From NCBI GenBank assembly GCA_000697055.1, contig JNDT01002269.1, forward strand, positions 1 through 64,000: 64,000 nt of DNA, read 5' to 3'. Below are positions 1 to 11,094 of this stretch, piece after piece. Made by a program: the position numbers and the translations under genes. The notes under the pieces were generated by a model. That model saw only the letters and a program-made list of their open reading frames with translations, ran no database searches and was not told the origin of the DNA. Source of the stretch: Saksenaea vasiformis B4078 (Eukaryota > Mucoromycota > Mucoromycetes > Mucorales > Saksenaeaceae). Numbering within the stretch: the stretch's first letter is position 1; every line of letters starts with the position of its first letter.

Positions 1-871
1 TACCTTTGTTGGTTTACCTTTCAGGGATCGGCCGAAGTTTCTCCGAGTATGCAGATGAAATCCAGCTTCGTCAACGAAAACGCAGTTTGGGGTGAAATCT
101 AAATCTTACATCTCGTCCGCTCTTCAATTTTCTCCTTCCGCAAAGCTATAACTCGGTTAGAGTTCCTTGCTTCAAGGAAGGTTCTCCAATTTTTTCAATG
201 TCAGACAGCATTTATTGACCAAATGTCTATGTAATGCCCACGTTGATATTGTTAAACCTCTGAATGCATTACAAAGATTCTCCTTTATGTCAGTCAGAAC
301 AGAAGAAGGGTTGTGTCCAATATACTCCAATATAAATTCAGAGTGAGCATCGGTTAGCTTACTGTAGCGTCGAACAGAAGGCTTCCTTCGAATACCTGGC
401 AAACGTCTTTCTTCGTCATTGTTATATGTTCTAACATAATGTTGTGCAGTTTGAACGTTTATACCTGTAATCATAGCTGCCTCCTTTGCTGTCAGCCCTT
501 CCTCAATTAACCAGATCAAATAACTTGCCTATTTACTGTAGAGTGTACCGTCCATACGTCTCTCTTGCTTTAGATTTAGTTATTTCTTTACCTTTTACGC
601 AAAGATCCAAGGATTATGCTAAGGCGTTCCCTATACCATCTTCATTTGCTGGATCTACTTTCATTAATGTACGCACAGATGCGGAAGTATTGTTTGGATA
701 TTCATATGTCTTTTGCCACTTTCCACTAAATGCAGCATGTGAAAGAGTCATTTCTGCCTGGTCTTCCAGCCGTTTCTCTCCGTTCCTCTCGACGTCGGGT
801 AAAGTACCACCAGCATTTACATTCAATGAAACGTTCCCGCCTCCCATATAATAACCAAGATCATTCATCAT
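1..871 (-). pseudogene. Decayed Tc1/mariner-type DDE transposase
   Basis: Minus-strand remnant of a DNA-transposon transposase that runs off the left edge. Near 20-95 the frame reads NCVFVDEAGFHLHTRRN, which is the first catalytic Asp block (FVDEAGF) of the DDE_3 superfamily. Upstream, 172-519 holds a helix-turn-helix segment (IEEGLTAKEAAMITGINVQT) typical of these N-terminal DNA-binding domains, and 540-870 carries a further N-terminal part including KARETYGRYT. The parts lie in different frames: there is a TAA just after YGRYTLQ near 535, a further in-frame stop near 612, and a frame change between the LENLP at 172 and the next block (NRVIALRKEKIEE, about 110-165). It therefore cannot encode a transposase. 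The other catalytic acidic residues would lie left of the window. Family assignment is firm; the exact ends are not known. Confidence 0.8.
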
Positions 872-1576
872 TTTTAATGCGAAAGAGAAGTATTTGCAAT
901 AGCACAGCCTATGGCTAACATCGCTATTAACTTACGAATATCGGATTCGTAGGTGTATAGGGGATGCGGGGGAGGAAGCGAGCTTTTAGGATGTTCGTCC
1001 GGAATGGTAAGTACCGGTTTTGTTTGGTAAAAACGTAGGGATCCTAGGTTTAGGATCCCGTCCTTTTATATGAATACGTCTGTATCCGGAGAGCAAATAT
1101 ATACAGATGGTATGGAGTACAATATCGTCGCTAACCAGGAGCCAATCCACACACAAGGTCATGGAGACCTATCTGTAGCACTGCTACACCTTCATTCTCG
1201 TTGTGAATTTTAATGATGATACTTCGCAGTTCCAATGCCTGTTCTGCCACTAACTCCTGCTTCTTTTGCTGTCTCTCGTCATTGTTTACTATACTCAAGC
1301 ACCTTTGCTGTTTGTCGTAGCGTATATATATACCGTATAAAGTCATCTTACAACTTCGATATCTGCAACGTAGAGGACATCAGCTAACAATGGTTAATAG
1401 TTATCACCGTATGCATGTATATAGGTAATGGGACATTTGTGAGCCTTCCTCCGTCATCTTTGCATGATCGAACGAGTGATGCGTCCTTTTTTTTTTATGG
1501 CTGGAGCAGTAAATGATGCGTCCTGAAGGGTGCCACAACGGCTGCTGCAAAATTCATTCCCAGACAACGCAAATTA
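872..1576. other. Intergenic, no supported gene
   Basis: I see no recognisable gene here. A 71-codon open stretch on minus (1131-1346) has no match I know and is not called. The segment separates the decayed transposon from the PPP1R21 homologue and probably holds that gene's promoter. A T-run lies near 1487-1497. Confidence 0.5.
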
Positions 1577-4206
1577 ATGCCATTGGCCAGCGCAAAAAGA
1601 CTTCCCAATCGACGAAAAATTACATGCAAAATACCTTCACAGTATGCAGCAATGAGCGAAAGCAAATTTACAAGACATGTACACCTGAATGCTGGTACGG
1701 TAGTGAGATGTTTGCTTACCACTTTTCTGTTATTGATATACTGTATAACAGGGGCCATCTCAACTTCTCCCAGTGAACTAGCACAGAAACATCTCAAGCT
1801 GTTTCAGGAATACTCACGGTAATCCGTCATTTAGATGTGATGCTTATCGATATTCACTAATGGTTAGACTGAAAGCTCAACATGCCGTTCTCAAAAAAGC
1901 AATTATTGAGGTATACGCTTCATTGACCTTTTGGCGCCATTCACATCGTAGTACAGGAACAAGCAGCCAATGCAACTCTGCAAGGCAACGTCAAAGAAAA
2001 AGAAAAAGATCTGAGAAAGGTTATTTGTAGCAAGGGAATGTTATTTTTTCTGATCCTGGACACAGTTACAAGAGCAATTGGACATTTTGTCCTTCCATAA
2101 TGAACGACTCAGCAAACGCATTGAGGCTGTGCAAGAAACTGAACATGTAAGGACAGCTTGTCAACGATCATTGCTTACCGTATGTTCTTTTCCTCGTTAC
2201 TATAAGAAAGGATCGCACTTTTCTTTGTTGGGTGGTGCTGTAAAGAAAGAGCTAGAAAGAAGCACACAGGCTCTCGACGCGGCTAATGCTGACCTGGCTA
2301 CAAAAATACAGGAAAACGGTAAGATGATGTGGAAGGAAGGAATCGATGTACTTAACGCCCACAGAACGTTTGCACGATGATCTATCGGAGATCAACCATA
2401 TCTATACCAACCATGTCAACCAGCTGCACCAGCAAATAGCAGATTTTGAAAAAAAGATCGAAGAGCTCCAAATAGAGATCTCTACGCTTCACAGTGAACG
2501 GCGCAACCAGACATCAGCGCTAAAACAGGAGAAGGCAGCATTAGTAGCGGAAACAGAACGTCTGAAAGAATTATTGAACGAGTAGGCGATTAATAAGGAA
2601 GGATGAAAATCGCTGACGGTGTGGTTAGGAAAACACGGATCCTAACTGAGAATGAGGACAGCATGAAGATGGGTGACATACATTTGAAGGAAGAAATTGA
2701 AAGTTTGCGAGCCATTTTGTTGGCCAAAGCCGGAGATGTGGAAGAAGAGATCGAAGAAACGAAAATAGTAAGTGAAAGTCGGCCTGCAACACGGTTATTG
2801 ATGATGATGAAAGCCAAGTCTATCTTCGATTATCCCCGCGTCCGAGGCGCTGAAAGTCCTTGAGGAGCAGGCTAGGGATTACATTTATGCCCTTCGCGAG
2901 CAGGTATAGAACGACGCGTTCCGTGAAGAGATTCTAACAAGTACCATGGCATAGACTGCGCTGAAAGGGCTACCTCACGAAATTGCTGAAAAATTGAAGA
3001 TATCTAGTGCAACGTGGTCAGACGAAGTGAAGAACTTGGCGGTCCAGCTGGAGGCATCTGAAGGTATGGAACATATTGCAAGCTATCATTCAAACCTATG
3101 TATGTAGCCCGTGCAAATGAACTGTTGGAAGGCAAAGCAAAGGATCAAAAATTACTGAATGAACAGGAAGAACAGTTATCGAAACTTGGAACAGAGATCA
3201 AAGAGCTGCAGAAAAGATTGGAGCACCAAGAAAGATTGGAGCACGAAGACCGAACAGCAAGAATAGATCAGTTGGAGAAAGAAAATGCCATCTTGGAAGA
3301 GCAAATTCAGAACTATGTAATAATTGATGCATCAGATCTTGACGATCTCTGACCTCATTGTAGAAAGTAGAGCTGGAAAAATCGCGGAAGGCGTTGGAAA
3401 CCTCCACGCAGCACGAATTGGAAGTGTCCACACAAGTTGCTATACAAGAACTCCCCAGGATTACGGAAAACAAGGAGGTTCAGGTGGATCTTACACCGGT
3501 CGTCGTCAAGACCCAAGAGGAAGAAGAGGAAGAAGATGATGAGGTTTTTGTATACCCCGGCGCGGCAGTAGGAAATGCTGAATCAAAGCCGACATCCCAT
3601 TCGGAGGATGAAGAGGAGGAAGTTTTCATATACCGCGGAGAGGATGCTCCTGATGCCGAAAATTCGAAAGATGCGTCGCAGCCAGAGGGGTCAGGCAGTA
3701 AGCAGGAGGATACAAAGGAAGATGAGGTGATTCATCCAGATATATATATATATGAATACTAATATACATTCTACCACTAGGAGAGGTGGACTCTGAAAGA
3801 CGTGTTGGCAAGGGAAAGCACACTGAAAAATCATTATGAAAATCAACAAAGTCAGTTGACAGAAAAGGTAGCAAGAGTTCGTCTAGAACTACAGTGGATA
3901 TAACGCATATTATAGCTGCAAATTGCAGATAGCAAGGCAGTCCGATATGCGAAGAAAGCAGAGACATTGGAAGAGAGGTTAAAAGCAAGTACGTCGAAAC
4001 AGGATGAATTGCAAGGCGAAATTGGGAGACTAGAAAAAGATCTTTCCAAAGTGAAGGTATGTTGAAACAGATAGACAATGGTGAGCTGACGTCTCTTGTA
4101 GGATCAATTGGAGACTACAGAAAAAAATTACCAGCATCAGGTGGATCAGATGACTGAATATATCACCCAGCTACAGCAGGCACTAGAAGTTGCTCAAAAG
4201 CGGTAA
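1577..4206 (+). CDS. PPP1R21: PPP1R21 (KLRAQ-motif) homologue, FERRY-type coiled-coil protein
   Basis: Multi-exon coiled-coil protein. The N-terminus joins QEYSR (1822) across a short intron to LKAQHAVLKKAIIE (about 1871-1911), then EQAANATLQGNVKEKEKDLRK and LDILSFHNERLSKRIE. This is the KLRAQ block that defines human PPP1R21. A later join gives IQENERLHDDLSEINH (2310-2400). The C-terminus reads LKNHYENQQSQLTEK, LQIADSKAVRYAKKAETLEE, then TTEKNYQHQVDQMTEYI, matching the end of PPP1R21 including its TTKRSYEDQL motif; stop TAA at 4204-4206. All joins use GT-AG introns of about 45-70 nt that keep frame. In humans the protein is a subunit of the FERRY complex, a Rab5 effector that carries mRNA on early endosomes; the role here is inferred. 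The middle is shorter than the human protein and holds an acidic insert at 3510-3730. The start at 1577 is uncertain; homology begins at about 1766. Confidence 0.82.
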
Positions 4207-4688
4207 ATCAGTGTACAATATATATCGGCTCGAAAAAAAATCCTATTATTACATACTACTTTTTCCAAGTGGAAGTTTTCCCTCAAAACAAAAAAAGCCA
4301 TTATTGTACAAATTAGAAAGGGGACATTGTTTCTTCACTGTTCATATTTGCTGGCTACCAGATCTTGTTTTCTGTGCATTGTATAACTCCATCATTATTG
4401 GACCATCGTTTATATATATTTTTGTAAAGACGGAAGGCCCTGATCAAGGTTAAAACAAGCGAGTGAATCCATAAAATGAACTTCCTGTACACAATTGGAT
4501 CTCATTTGGTCATCTCTGGACTCGGCCTTTGCTAAATGAGTCAGAAGATCAAAGCGAATTTTATGAACAAATGACGGATCTTCACTCTAACTATCTAATA
4601 TACATGTACCATTACAGTACTTCCCTCCTCATATTTTCCTTCAATGCAAACTTGTGCCACTTTGTGATACCATTGTAATACAAGTCAC
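4207..4688. other. Gap between PPP1R21 and Ctp1-type genes
   Basis: AT-rich stretch that should hold the 3' end of the PPP1R21 homologue and the promoter of the next gene. An open frame around 4540-4605 contains ATG at 4571 (MTDLHSNYL) and ends at a possible GT donor. It could be a 5' exon of the Ctp1-type gene. Nothing else is seen. Confidence 0.4.
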
Positions 4689-5851
4689 ATGAAGTTGAAC
4701 GAACGTTCGTGTTGCGGGCAATCCACGTTCCTGCAGAGACAGTGCACAAAGGCTATGGAGGATAAAGCTGCAAGTAAGTCTCCTTTACTTATGTAGAACA
4801 CGTCTGTTAAGCGTTCCAAATTCAGAATTGCGGGGCCGTTTGCATCAAGAACGTTTGACCACCAAACTGCAACGGCAGCAGTTGGAAGGTAAGTTGCATT
4901 ATCACACCTATGGCAGATTTCTGACGATCAGTAGAGTACGAGCAGCAGATCAAATCGCAGAAGCAAACGATCGAGCGATTGCGCAATATGTAAGAAGGAT
5001 CTTGCTGTGTTTGTATTAATCCAATTGACAGCATCACGAACCATCTTGGTCTGGAATGGTTGGAAGGACTTGATCAAGAGGAATCAGACGATGATTACAA
5101 CTCTTCGCAATCGATAACAAATACCCCAATAGAACAGCTTTCTACAACATTACGCAGGTGTCCTTCCACACCAGGTCGACCAGATATCATACGAACGTAT
5201 AAAGCAAAGCCTTATGGCGGCGGATACCCTTCACCTACCCTTAGATTTAGTCTAGACCGGCAGGCATCGGTAGAATCGTTAGCTGAAATCTCCAGACGCA
5301 AAAAGCTATCGCGGCAAGAACTGAGAGAAATCCTTGGAGATAAAGTATCATGCGATTGGGACGAGACAGATGACAATGTATGTGCAGTAACTTCCATACT
5401 CAGTTCATTGATAGACCGCTTTTTTTTTAGATGGAACAAGACGAAAATATGCAAAGGCCAGCCAAAAAACCACATGCTACACCGTAAGATCTTTGTTGCG
5501 AAAAGTCTACTGTACAATAACAAAGTGGAACTTAGCGAACAACCATTTGTTGATGTGGTGCGAAACAAGCATGAACGATCGAAGCTCACAGGGTCCGCTT
5601 GTACTTGCTGTGCTCCGGTACAGACGTATCCAAACTCGTTTCTAGGTTATGCTAATCATTACAGTTAGTTCTACGAAGCTACGGGTACCTTGCCTGGCAG
5701 CAATGGAAAAATAGAGTGCACCGCAGCGGATCGGGTGCAACTTAGTTCGAGACACCGCGAACGATACAAGCGTCCAACTACTCCACCCGGATTTTGGCAA
5801 ATAGACTTCCCATCATCGGTAGAAGGTAGCTCGCGGGGTGGACAGGTTTAG
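4689..5851 (+). CDS. CTP1: Ctp1/Sae2/CtIP-family DNA end-resection factor
   Basis: The C-terminal third carries the Ctp1/Sae2/CtIP domain: PFVDVVRNKHERSKLTG, a CTCC pair, then FYEATG (C-x2-C-x2-FY), and SSRHRERYKRPTTPPGFW followed by DFPSS, with stop TAG at 5849-5851. The acceptor that restores PFVDVV (about 5538) and the one that joins the CxxC to FYEATG (about 5672) both end in TTAG. The N-terminal part is coiled coil (RGRLHQERLTTKLQRQQLE, then EYEQQIKSQKQTIERLR). The middle is low-complexity with SP/TP sites (RRCPSTPGRP), likely kinase targets. In known members the protein activates the MRN/MRX nuclease to start resection of double-strand breaks in the nucleus. The next in-frame ATG is at 4755, and a 5' exon near 4571 is possible. 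It lies 480 bp downstream of the PPP1R21 gene and is best treated as separate. Confidence 0.8.
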
Positions 5852-6409
5852 TTCCGAATTGTGGCCCCTCAGATCACTTGAAACGGCCACTTGCACCTTC
5901 CTAAAGGCACCAAATATCTCGAATTCCTGGTGTGCAGACCGGGAACTTTGCCTATTTGGAAAAAACCAGTCTTCTTTAAAAGTAGTGATATGGCTGCACG
6001 ACCTAGATAGGGTTTTTCTTTTACAGCAAATCAAATTTTAGCAAAAAACCAACTATATGGCATAAGCGTAAAAAAAAAAAAAATTAAGAACGCTTCAATG
6101 CAAATAAAGACAACTTTTTCGGAAACAAAATTCTTGTAACACTTCTCGAAAGCGAACATAGTGTGTTATCATTAGACTCCATCAATGGATCCTTGAAGCG
6201 TAACAAGAAAAGAGGTATACAGATGCTGTCAAAGTAATACCATTCGGAATCGTAAATTTTGGGGTGTTGGAAGCCAGATAAGCTTTTGGGGACACAATCG
6301 GAACAGACCTCGTTTGCATTGTTGATTCCATTGTACAGTCACTTCAGAAAGTGAAGTCGCGACTTTTGAATTTGATGTCGTGCGCGTTTAACAATGATGT
6401 TGGTTGATC
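5852..6409. other. AT-rich intergenic
   Basis: The stretch includes an A-run at about 6070-6082 and short broken open stretches. The part from about 6230 could belong to the decayed family copy downstream, but I could not align it. No other feature is seen. Confidence 0.4.
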
Positions 6410-7249
6410 CAGCAATGAAGTCTTGTTTACATATGGAGGATGGTCGTGTCTCTCAGAACATCCAGAAGTTGAGTGAACGCTGCGTGTTCGCACATCACAC
6501 GCGTCATCTCTTTCAAAAGACCCTTTCTAAATGAAATGAGTGCGTCCTGTCTAGAAAAGGTCATACTATCGTACAGCAGCGATCATTTCAATCAACCATA
6601 TTTCTTAGGAACATCGGCGGGCCGCTCAGATGTTGCATATTTATTCGTCATCTTTTAATTCGGAAAACAATCTCATATCTATGAAACTTCTGGACGTCCG
6701 CCGAAGAAGGGGTGTTTCTTCGATGGACAAACGACATGACACTCGAAGCCCGAAAAAACGAAACCTTGTGGACATGTCGTCCCGATCTTACCATAACAAG
6801 CTTGAAAGGTGTGAAATGGTCGACCAGTCATGGGTACGGCGAAGTAAAATCAGCATCCCATGAAGCAAACAACTTTTCATTTTCGGAGGACCTGATCCGA
6901 GTGGCGGTATTTTGCAAGAATGCCCTCGATGAATAAAACTTGGACGGTATTCTAGGTTTGCAAGTCATTGGACGATCCATTACCTTCTATCTCTTGGTGC
7001 TGCCATCCAATGGCCTTTATGTCATGTATGAACTGGGGACCACATACCTTGAGTCAACTATCCAAACTAGTAACGGATATGCCGCTCGGGTTGTTGGTCC
7101 TGGATGTCTTTGATCGACTCTGTGGCCGCTCGGTGATTTCCTTTCAATCCTCCCACCATCGTCCAACTGTCACAATATCCGACTTCAATGGCATCTTCTC
7201 CTCTTCGCAGGACCGTAAGCGACCTTGCCATTTGAAACCATATAATTGA
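6410..7249 (+). pseudogene. Decayed dispersed family, copy A
   Basis: Fragments in several frames give a coherent order: LHIYSSSFNSENNL..KLLDVRR (6630-6705), then GVKWSTSHGYGEVKSAS and DLIRVAVFCKNALDE (6810-6936), then GRSITFYLLVLPSNGLYVMYELG (6968-7040), then KLVTDMPLGLLVLDVFDRLC (about 7066-7125). Stops and frame changes separate them (a TAA after ALDE, a shift after YELG). The first block aligns in both protein and DNA with copy B near 16,580-16,660 (LYIYVLSIKSEDNF..RLLDIRQ), so both are members of one family. The style resembles large lineage-specific gene families of Mucorales with no known function; that is memory, not a search. No catalytic motif is recognised. Confidence 0.6.
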
Positions 7250-8222
7250 CTGTCGCTAAAACAAATAAAAAAAGTAAAAAAAAATCATACCAGCTTCCGC
7301 AGAAGTAACGAATCTAGTAAAAAAAACCCAAGGCTAATGGATGTTGCAACAAAACAAGGTTATATTTAATTTGTCACTGTTTTTTGAAATACAAGAACAG
7401 ACGTCTACTCCGTATCCTTTTTATTACTGTATAATGGCAAATAACTGTTTAGTTGGGCGTTTAGTTGAGCGTTGATATTTTATACCCTCTCTTTGTTGAG
7501 ACACTTGCCAAAACATTTAACAGAAGGATAAATACAACCTTTGAAATCTTTTAATATACTTATCTATATCGATTGAGCTGTGGATATGGGCATTAGCCAT
7601 AACAAGGTAATGTCCCTTCGCTTCTGGATACCTTTCCTTTTCATCAAGCGTAGCCTTCACAAAGCTCAAATAATGCCCATCACTATAACCATCAGGTGAA
7701 CGCCCTAGCTCTCACTTTTTGATACGTTTTGGGACTCTCAAACTAACATTAATTAATCCAGTAGATATTGCATCCAAAATTGATGTTGTCTGCTTTAGTC
7801 ATAGGAGTGTATAAGTTAAATATCTATATGTCCTTTAAATCAATTCTTTGAGATGGCCCTAGCTACACCGCAAGATAACCGAAACTCTCTTTTTTCCCGA
7901 AATTGATACACAGATTGTTTCAGTGGCATTTGTAAGCCAAGAGAGACTTGATGACAAATTCCCAAAATTAAGCAAAAACCGATTACACTGCGTAATATTC
8001 TATTTAGTCATTACTGAAGAGTAATAGATGAGTGTCTGCATTGAAACTCGCCACTATACTGTTTATTGATGCATCAGCGACGGAACCCTTTTACTGCGCG
8101 GGTAATCCTTCTCACGACTTCGATAAAAAAGGGAATCGCTGGGTTGCAATTTGCTGGCAGTGGCTTTTTTTTAATCCGAAATGAATGGGTATCTCGGTCT
8201 TTCCCGTCCCGTCTATGCAACC
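7250..8222. other. Intergenic, AT-rich
   Basis: No gene is seen in nearly 1 kb. There are A- and T-runs near 7267-7290 and many stops in all frames. The right part should contain the promoter of the Zn2Cys6 factor. Confidence 0.5.
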
Positions 8223-10644
8223 ATGACCGGAGAAGACGCGTATGAGAAGAAAGCCTTTGGAAAAAAGCGAATGCGAGCCACCCAAGCTTGTATCATTTGC
8301 AGAAAGAAGAAGGTATGCAAATATGGTCATGGGATACAGTTCATCGACCCAGTTATAGATCAAATGCGATGGAACTAAGCCCGAATGCCTTCATTGCCAA
8401 GAATCCAATATACAATGCGAGTACTCCGAATGCAAAAAACGAGGACCTCGCAAAGGATATGTGCAATTATTAGAGGAGCGACTCGCCCATCTCGAGCGAC
8501 GATTACCCGAGTTTGGAAGTTCTCAAGAAGATTCAGTGAGTTCGCTGGAACAACATGGTAATTAAATTATGGGTGACAATTATTATTATAATTGACACGG
8601 CCAAATGCGTAAAAGATCAGGACAACGATTTCCCTCCGGCAGATATTGTGAACCATTTAGTAGATTTATTTTTCAAATACATCAATTCCGTTGTGCCGCT
8701 CGTGCATCGTGCGACATTGAAACAACAAATTATGGACGGCACCGTGTCTAGACCATTATTATGGGGCGTTATGGCCATTGGCGCAAGGTATCAATGAATG
8801 AAACAAAGAAGTTACTAAATAGAATCCTACTCTCTTTTTAGGTTTTCAGATCATCAAAGTATAAAGACCGACCCACCATATTGGGCTGGAGAGCGATTTG
8901 CCACCAAAGCTACATCAATGATTAATGCCAGCTTATTGGAACCATCAATTTCCAATCTACAGTTCTGGGGAATTATGGCATGTCTGGAGTATGGCCGTGC
9001 GTCAGGAGCAAAGTATGTCACATGGATGGAAAAAGGGGTTGACGTTGTGTCTAAATAACCATATAGAGCTTGGATTTATGGTGGATTAGCTGTGAGGTGA
9101 GAAATAACCTCGATCTTGTGGTTTCGTTTGCTTGATGGCTTGTTGTAGAATGTGTCAGGAACTGGGAATCAACAAAGAAGAAGTATTGGGTGCACCCATA
9201 CTTAATAAAGAAGGTATTGTGGATACAGTTGCAATGGCACTACGGCGGCGAGTGTTTTGGAGCTGCCTTTGTATAGACAAGTAAGATTAAAATGCGATAA
9301 AGTTAAAATGGGCTTATTACGCATCAAGGTATGCGAGCGCAGGCACAAACCGGCCCCAGTGTTTCGACAAGGTCGATTGCGACGCCAACACGCCGAGTAT
9401 CCCTGAAAGTTTGGTACTCCGAGATCCTTTTCAAAGTATCACCGTGGATAATCGACCAATTACAGACGACCCTCTGATGGACGTGCCGCGCTACTATCTT
9501 CGATTATTAGGAATCTTTGGTGAAGTTAACAAATTCATGACCCGTGCAAAGAACGACAGCAACAACAATAATGTGTCATGGCCTCCAGTAGCCGAGTTTG
9601 GCGCATTAGATACACTGCTGCGGACATGGAAAGAAAAGTTACCAGAACCATTCCAATTTTCCCAAGCGAACGTTGAATACTTCAGACAAAATGCATCTCA
9701 GAACTATGTGAATCTCTGGTTATCTGCACACGTTGTGTGGTGCACCAGTATGATGGTACTGCATCGCGGGAGTCTCGCGTACAGCGATTTGAATCCAGTA
9801 GAGATACCGAAAGATGTATACCGTGGCATCCAGGCCAGTATTGATCAGTGCCGGATTTGTGTTGATACAGCGATGCCAGTATTTCAAGCCATGAAAGACC
9901 TGTGTGGTTACAATATTTTACCATACATGGGCTATTCTGCCTACATCTTCGCCACAGTCTTGATGACCTCAACATTTTCCAGAGATGCTGATTCCTGCAG
10001 AAAGAGCCACCGTGGATTGCTGACATTATATGATTTAATAGAGGTAAGAAAACAGATCATACTAACCCGAAGCGTTCATGCATCCCAATTTGTAGGGTTT
10101 GAGACCATACTGGCCAATGTGCGAACGTTTGGCTGTCACTACGCGGGATCTTCTAGGCACACATAGCCGTATGTACGAGATGCATTACCGCCAGGGATTA
10201 TTCAAACAGGAGAAACCTCAGTACCCGAAAACACCTGAAGTCCAGCGATCGCAAAGCAGCGATATGCCATCCTTGACGTCACTGCTGAGCACACCCACCA
10301 GCTTCCCCTACAGCATGGCGCCTACTCAAGCAAGCCAACAATTGCCTCGCCTTCAGCAACCACAGCAGCAACCATTTTCTCTTTTGGGAGACAACACGCT
10401 TTTAGCAAGCACGAACCATGGTGAAATCGATTTTAATAGCTGCGAATTCTTGTATGATAGCGCATTGTTTGGTCAGATAATGTTTGATGCGACCTCCAAA
10501 GCGCCTGCAGCAACCGCACAGTCTCCACAAATGATGATTCCTATGATGCAACCGATGTACCCTGGGTCTTTTGAACAGGCACGTCTGCCAAACGTAACCA
10601 CCACCGCCCAATCCTACGTCAATGGCGGCAATATCAGTTCTACC

Positions 10645-10675
<31 letters not shown>

Positions 10676-10704
10676 GTAGTAGTAAGTCCTTATGGGAATC
10701 TTAA
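8223..10704 (+). CDS. Zn2Cys6 fungal-specific transcription factor
   Basis: The N-terminus has basic KKRMRATQACIICRKKK, spliced over a short intron (from 8312) to IKCDGTKPECLHCQESNIQC. This is a complete C-x2-C-x6-C-x6-C-x2-C-x6-C binuclear zinc cluster. Next come a basic linker and a leucine-rich heptad segment (LLEERLAHLERRL). The middle, across several exons (8600-10050), is the fungal transcription-factor homology domain: VNHLVDLFFKYINSVVPLVH, WGVMAIGAR, LQFWGIMACLEYGR, ALRRRVFWSCLCIDK, then DVPRYYLRLLGIF. The tail is rich in Gln, Pro and Asn with an AAC-repeat Asn run (10646-10675), stop at 10702-10704. It is a nuclear DNA-binding regulator, presumably a dimer on CGG half-sites; targets are unknown. 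An in-frame ATG at 8181 is the alternative start. It is convergent with the SPX-EXS gene. Confidence 0.88.
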
Positions 10705-11094
10705 GGGGCGGATGCGTCGTATTGTCTTACTACTCCCCCTGTCTTCATTATTTTGATATTTCATGTTCATCCTTTGCAAACTGCTTCTTTTTCTTTTCAC
10801 TTATGCTTTTATTGTACATTATGGTGTGAGTCTCCGAGAACCTCCCACCCGGCTACGCCAAGATTAAAGATTATACAGATAGCTTGCACTGTCTAACTCA
10901 TTTTGCGAGCTATTATCCGTAAACTGTGTAAAAAGAAAGAAAAAACTTACCTTCTTGCAGCTAAATGATTGGATTAGCGTAGAAAAGCGGTAAAAAGAAA
11001 AGAAAAGGAACAAACCCTGCGTTCTTTTTTTTCTTTTATCACAAGTGATACTTCATCGTGACGATGAGTTAACAAGAGGTATGCTTTATTGTTT
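10705..11094. other. Convergent 3' intergenic
   Basis: Space between two convergent genes, expected to hold both polyadenylation regions. It contains T-rich and A-rich runs. No gene is seen. Confidence 0.5.

Noticed and set aside
3626..4078. 150-codon minus-strand frame
   Set aside because: Antisense to PPP1R21 exons whose plus-strand match to the family is clear.
1577..5851. One fused gene covering PPP1R21 and the Ctp1-type domain
   Set aside because: The PPP1R21 homology reaches its natural C-terminus at 4,206 and the next gene has its own coiled coil and start codons; a fusion would be unprecedented and is not needed.
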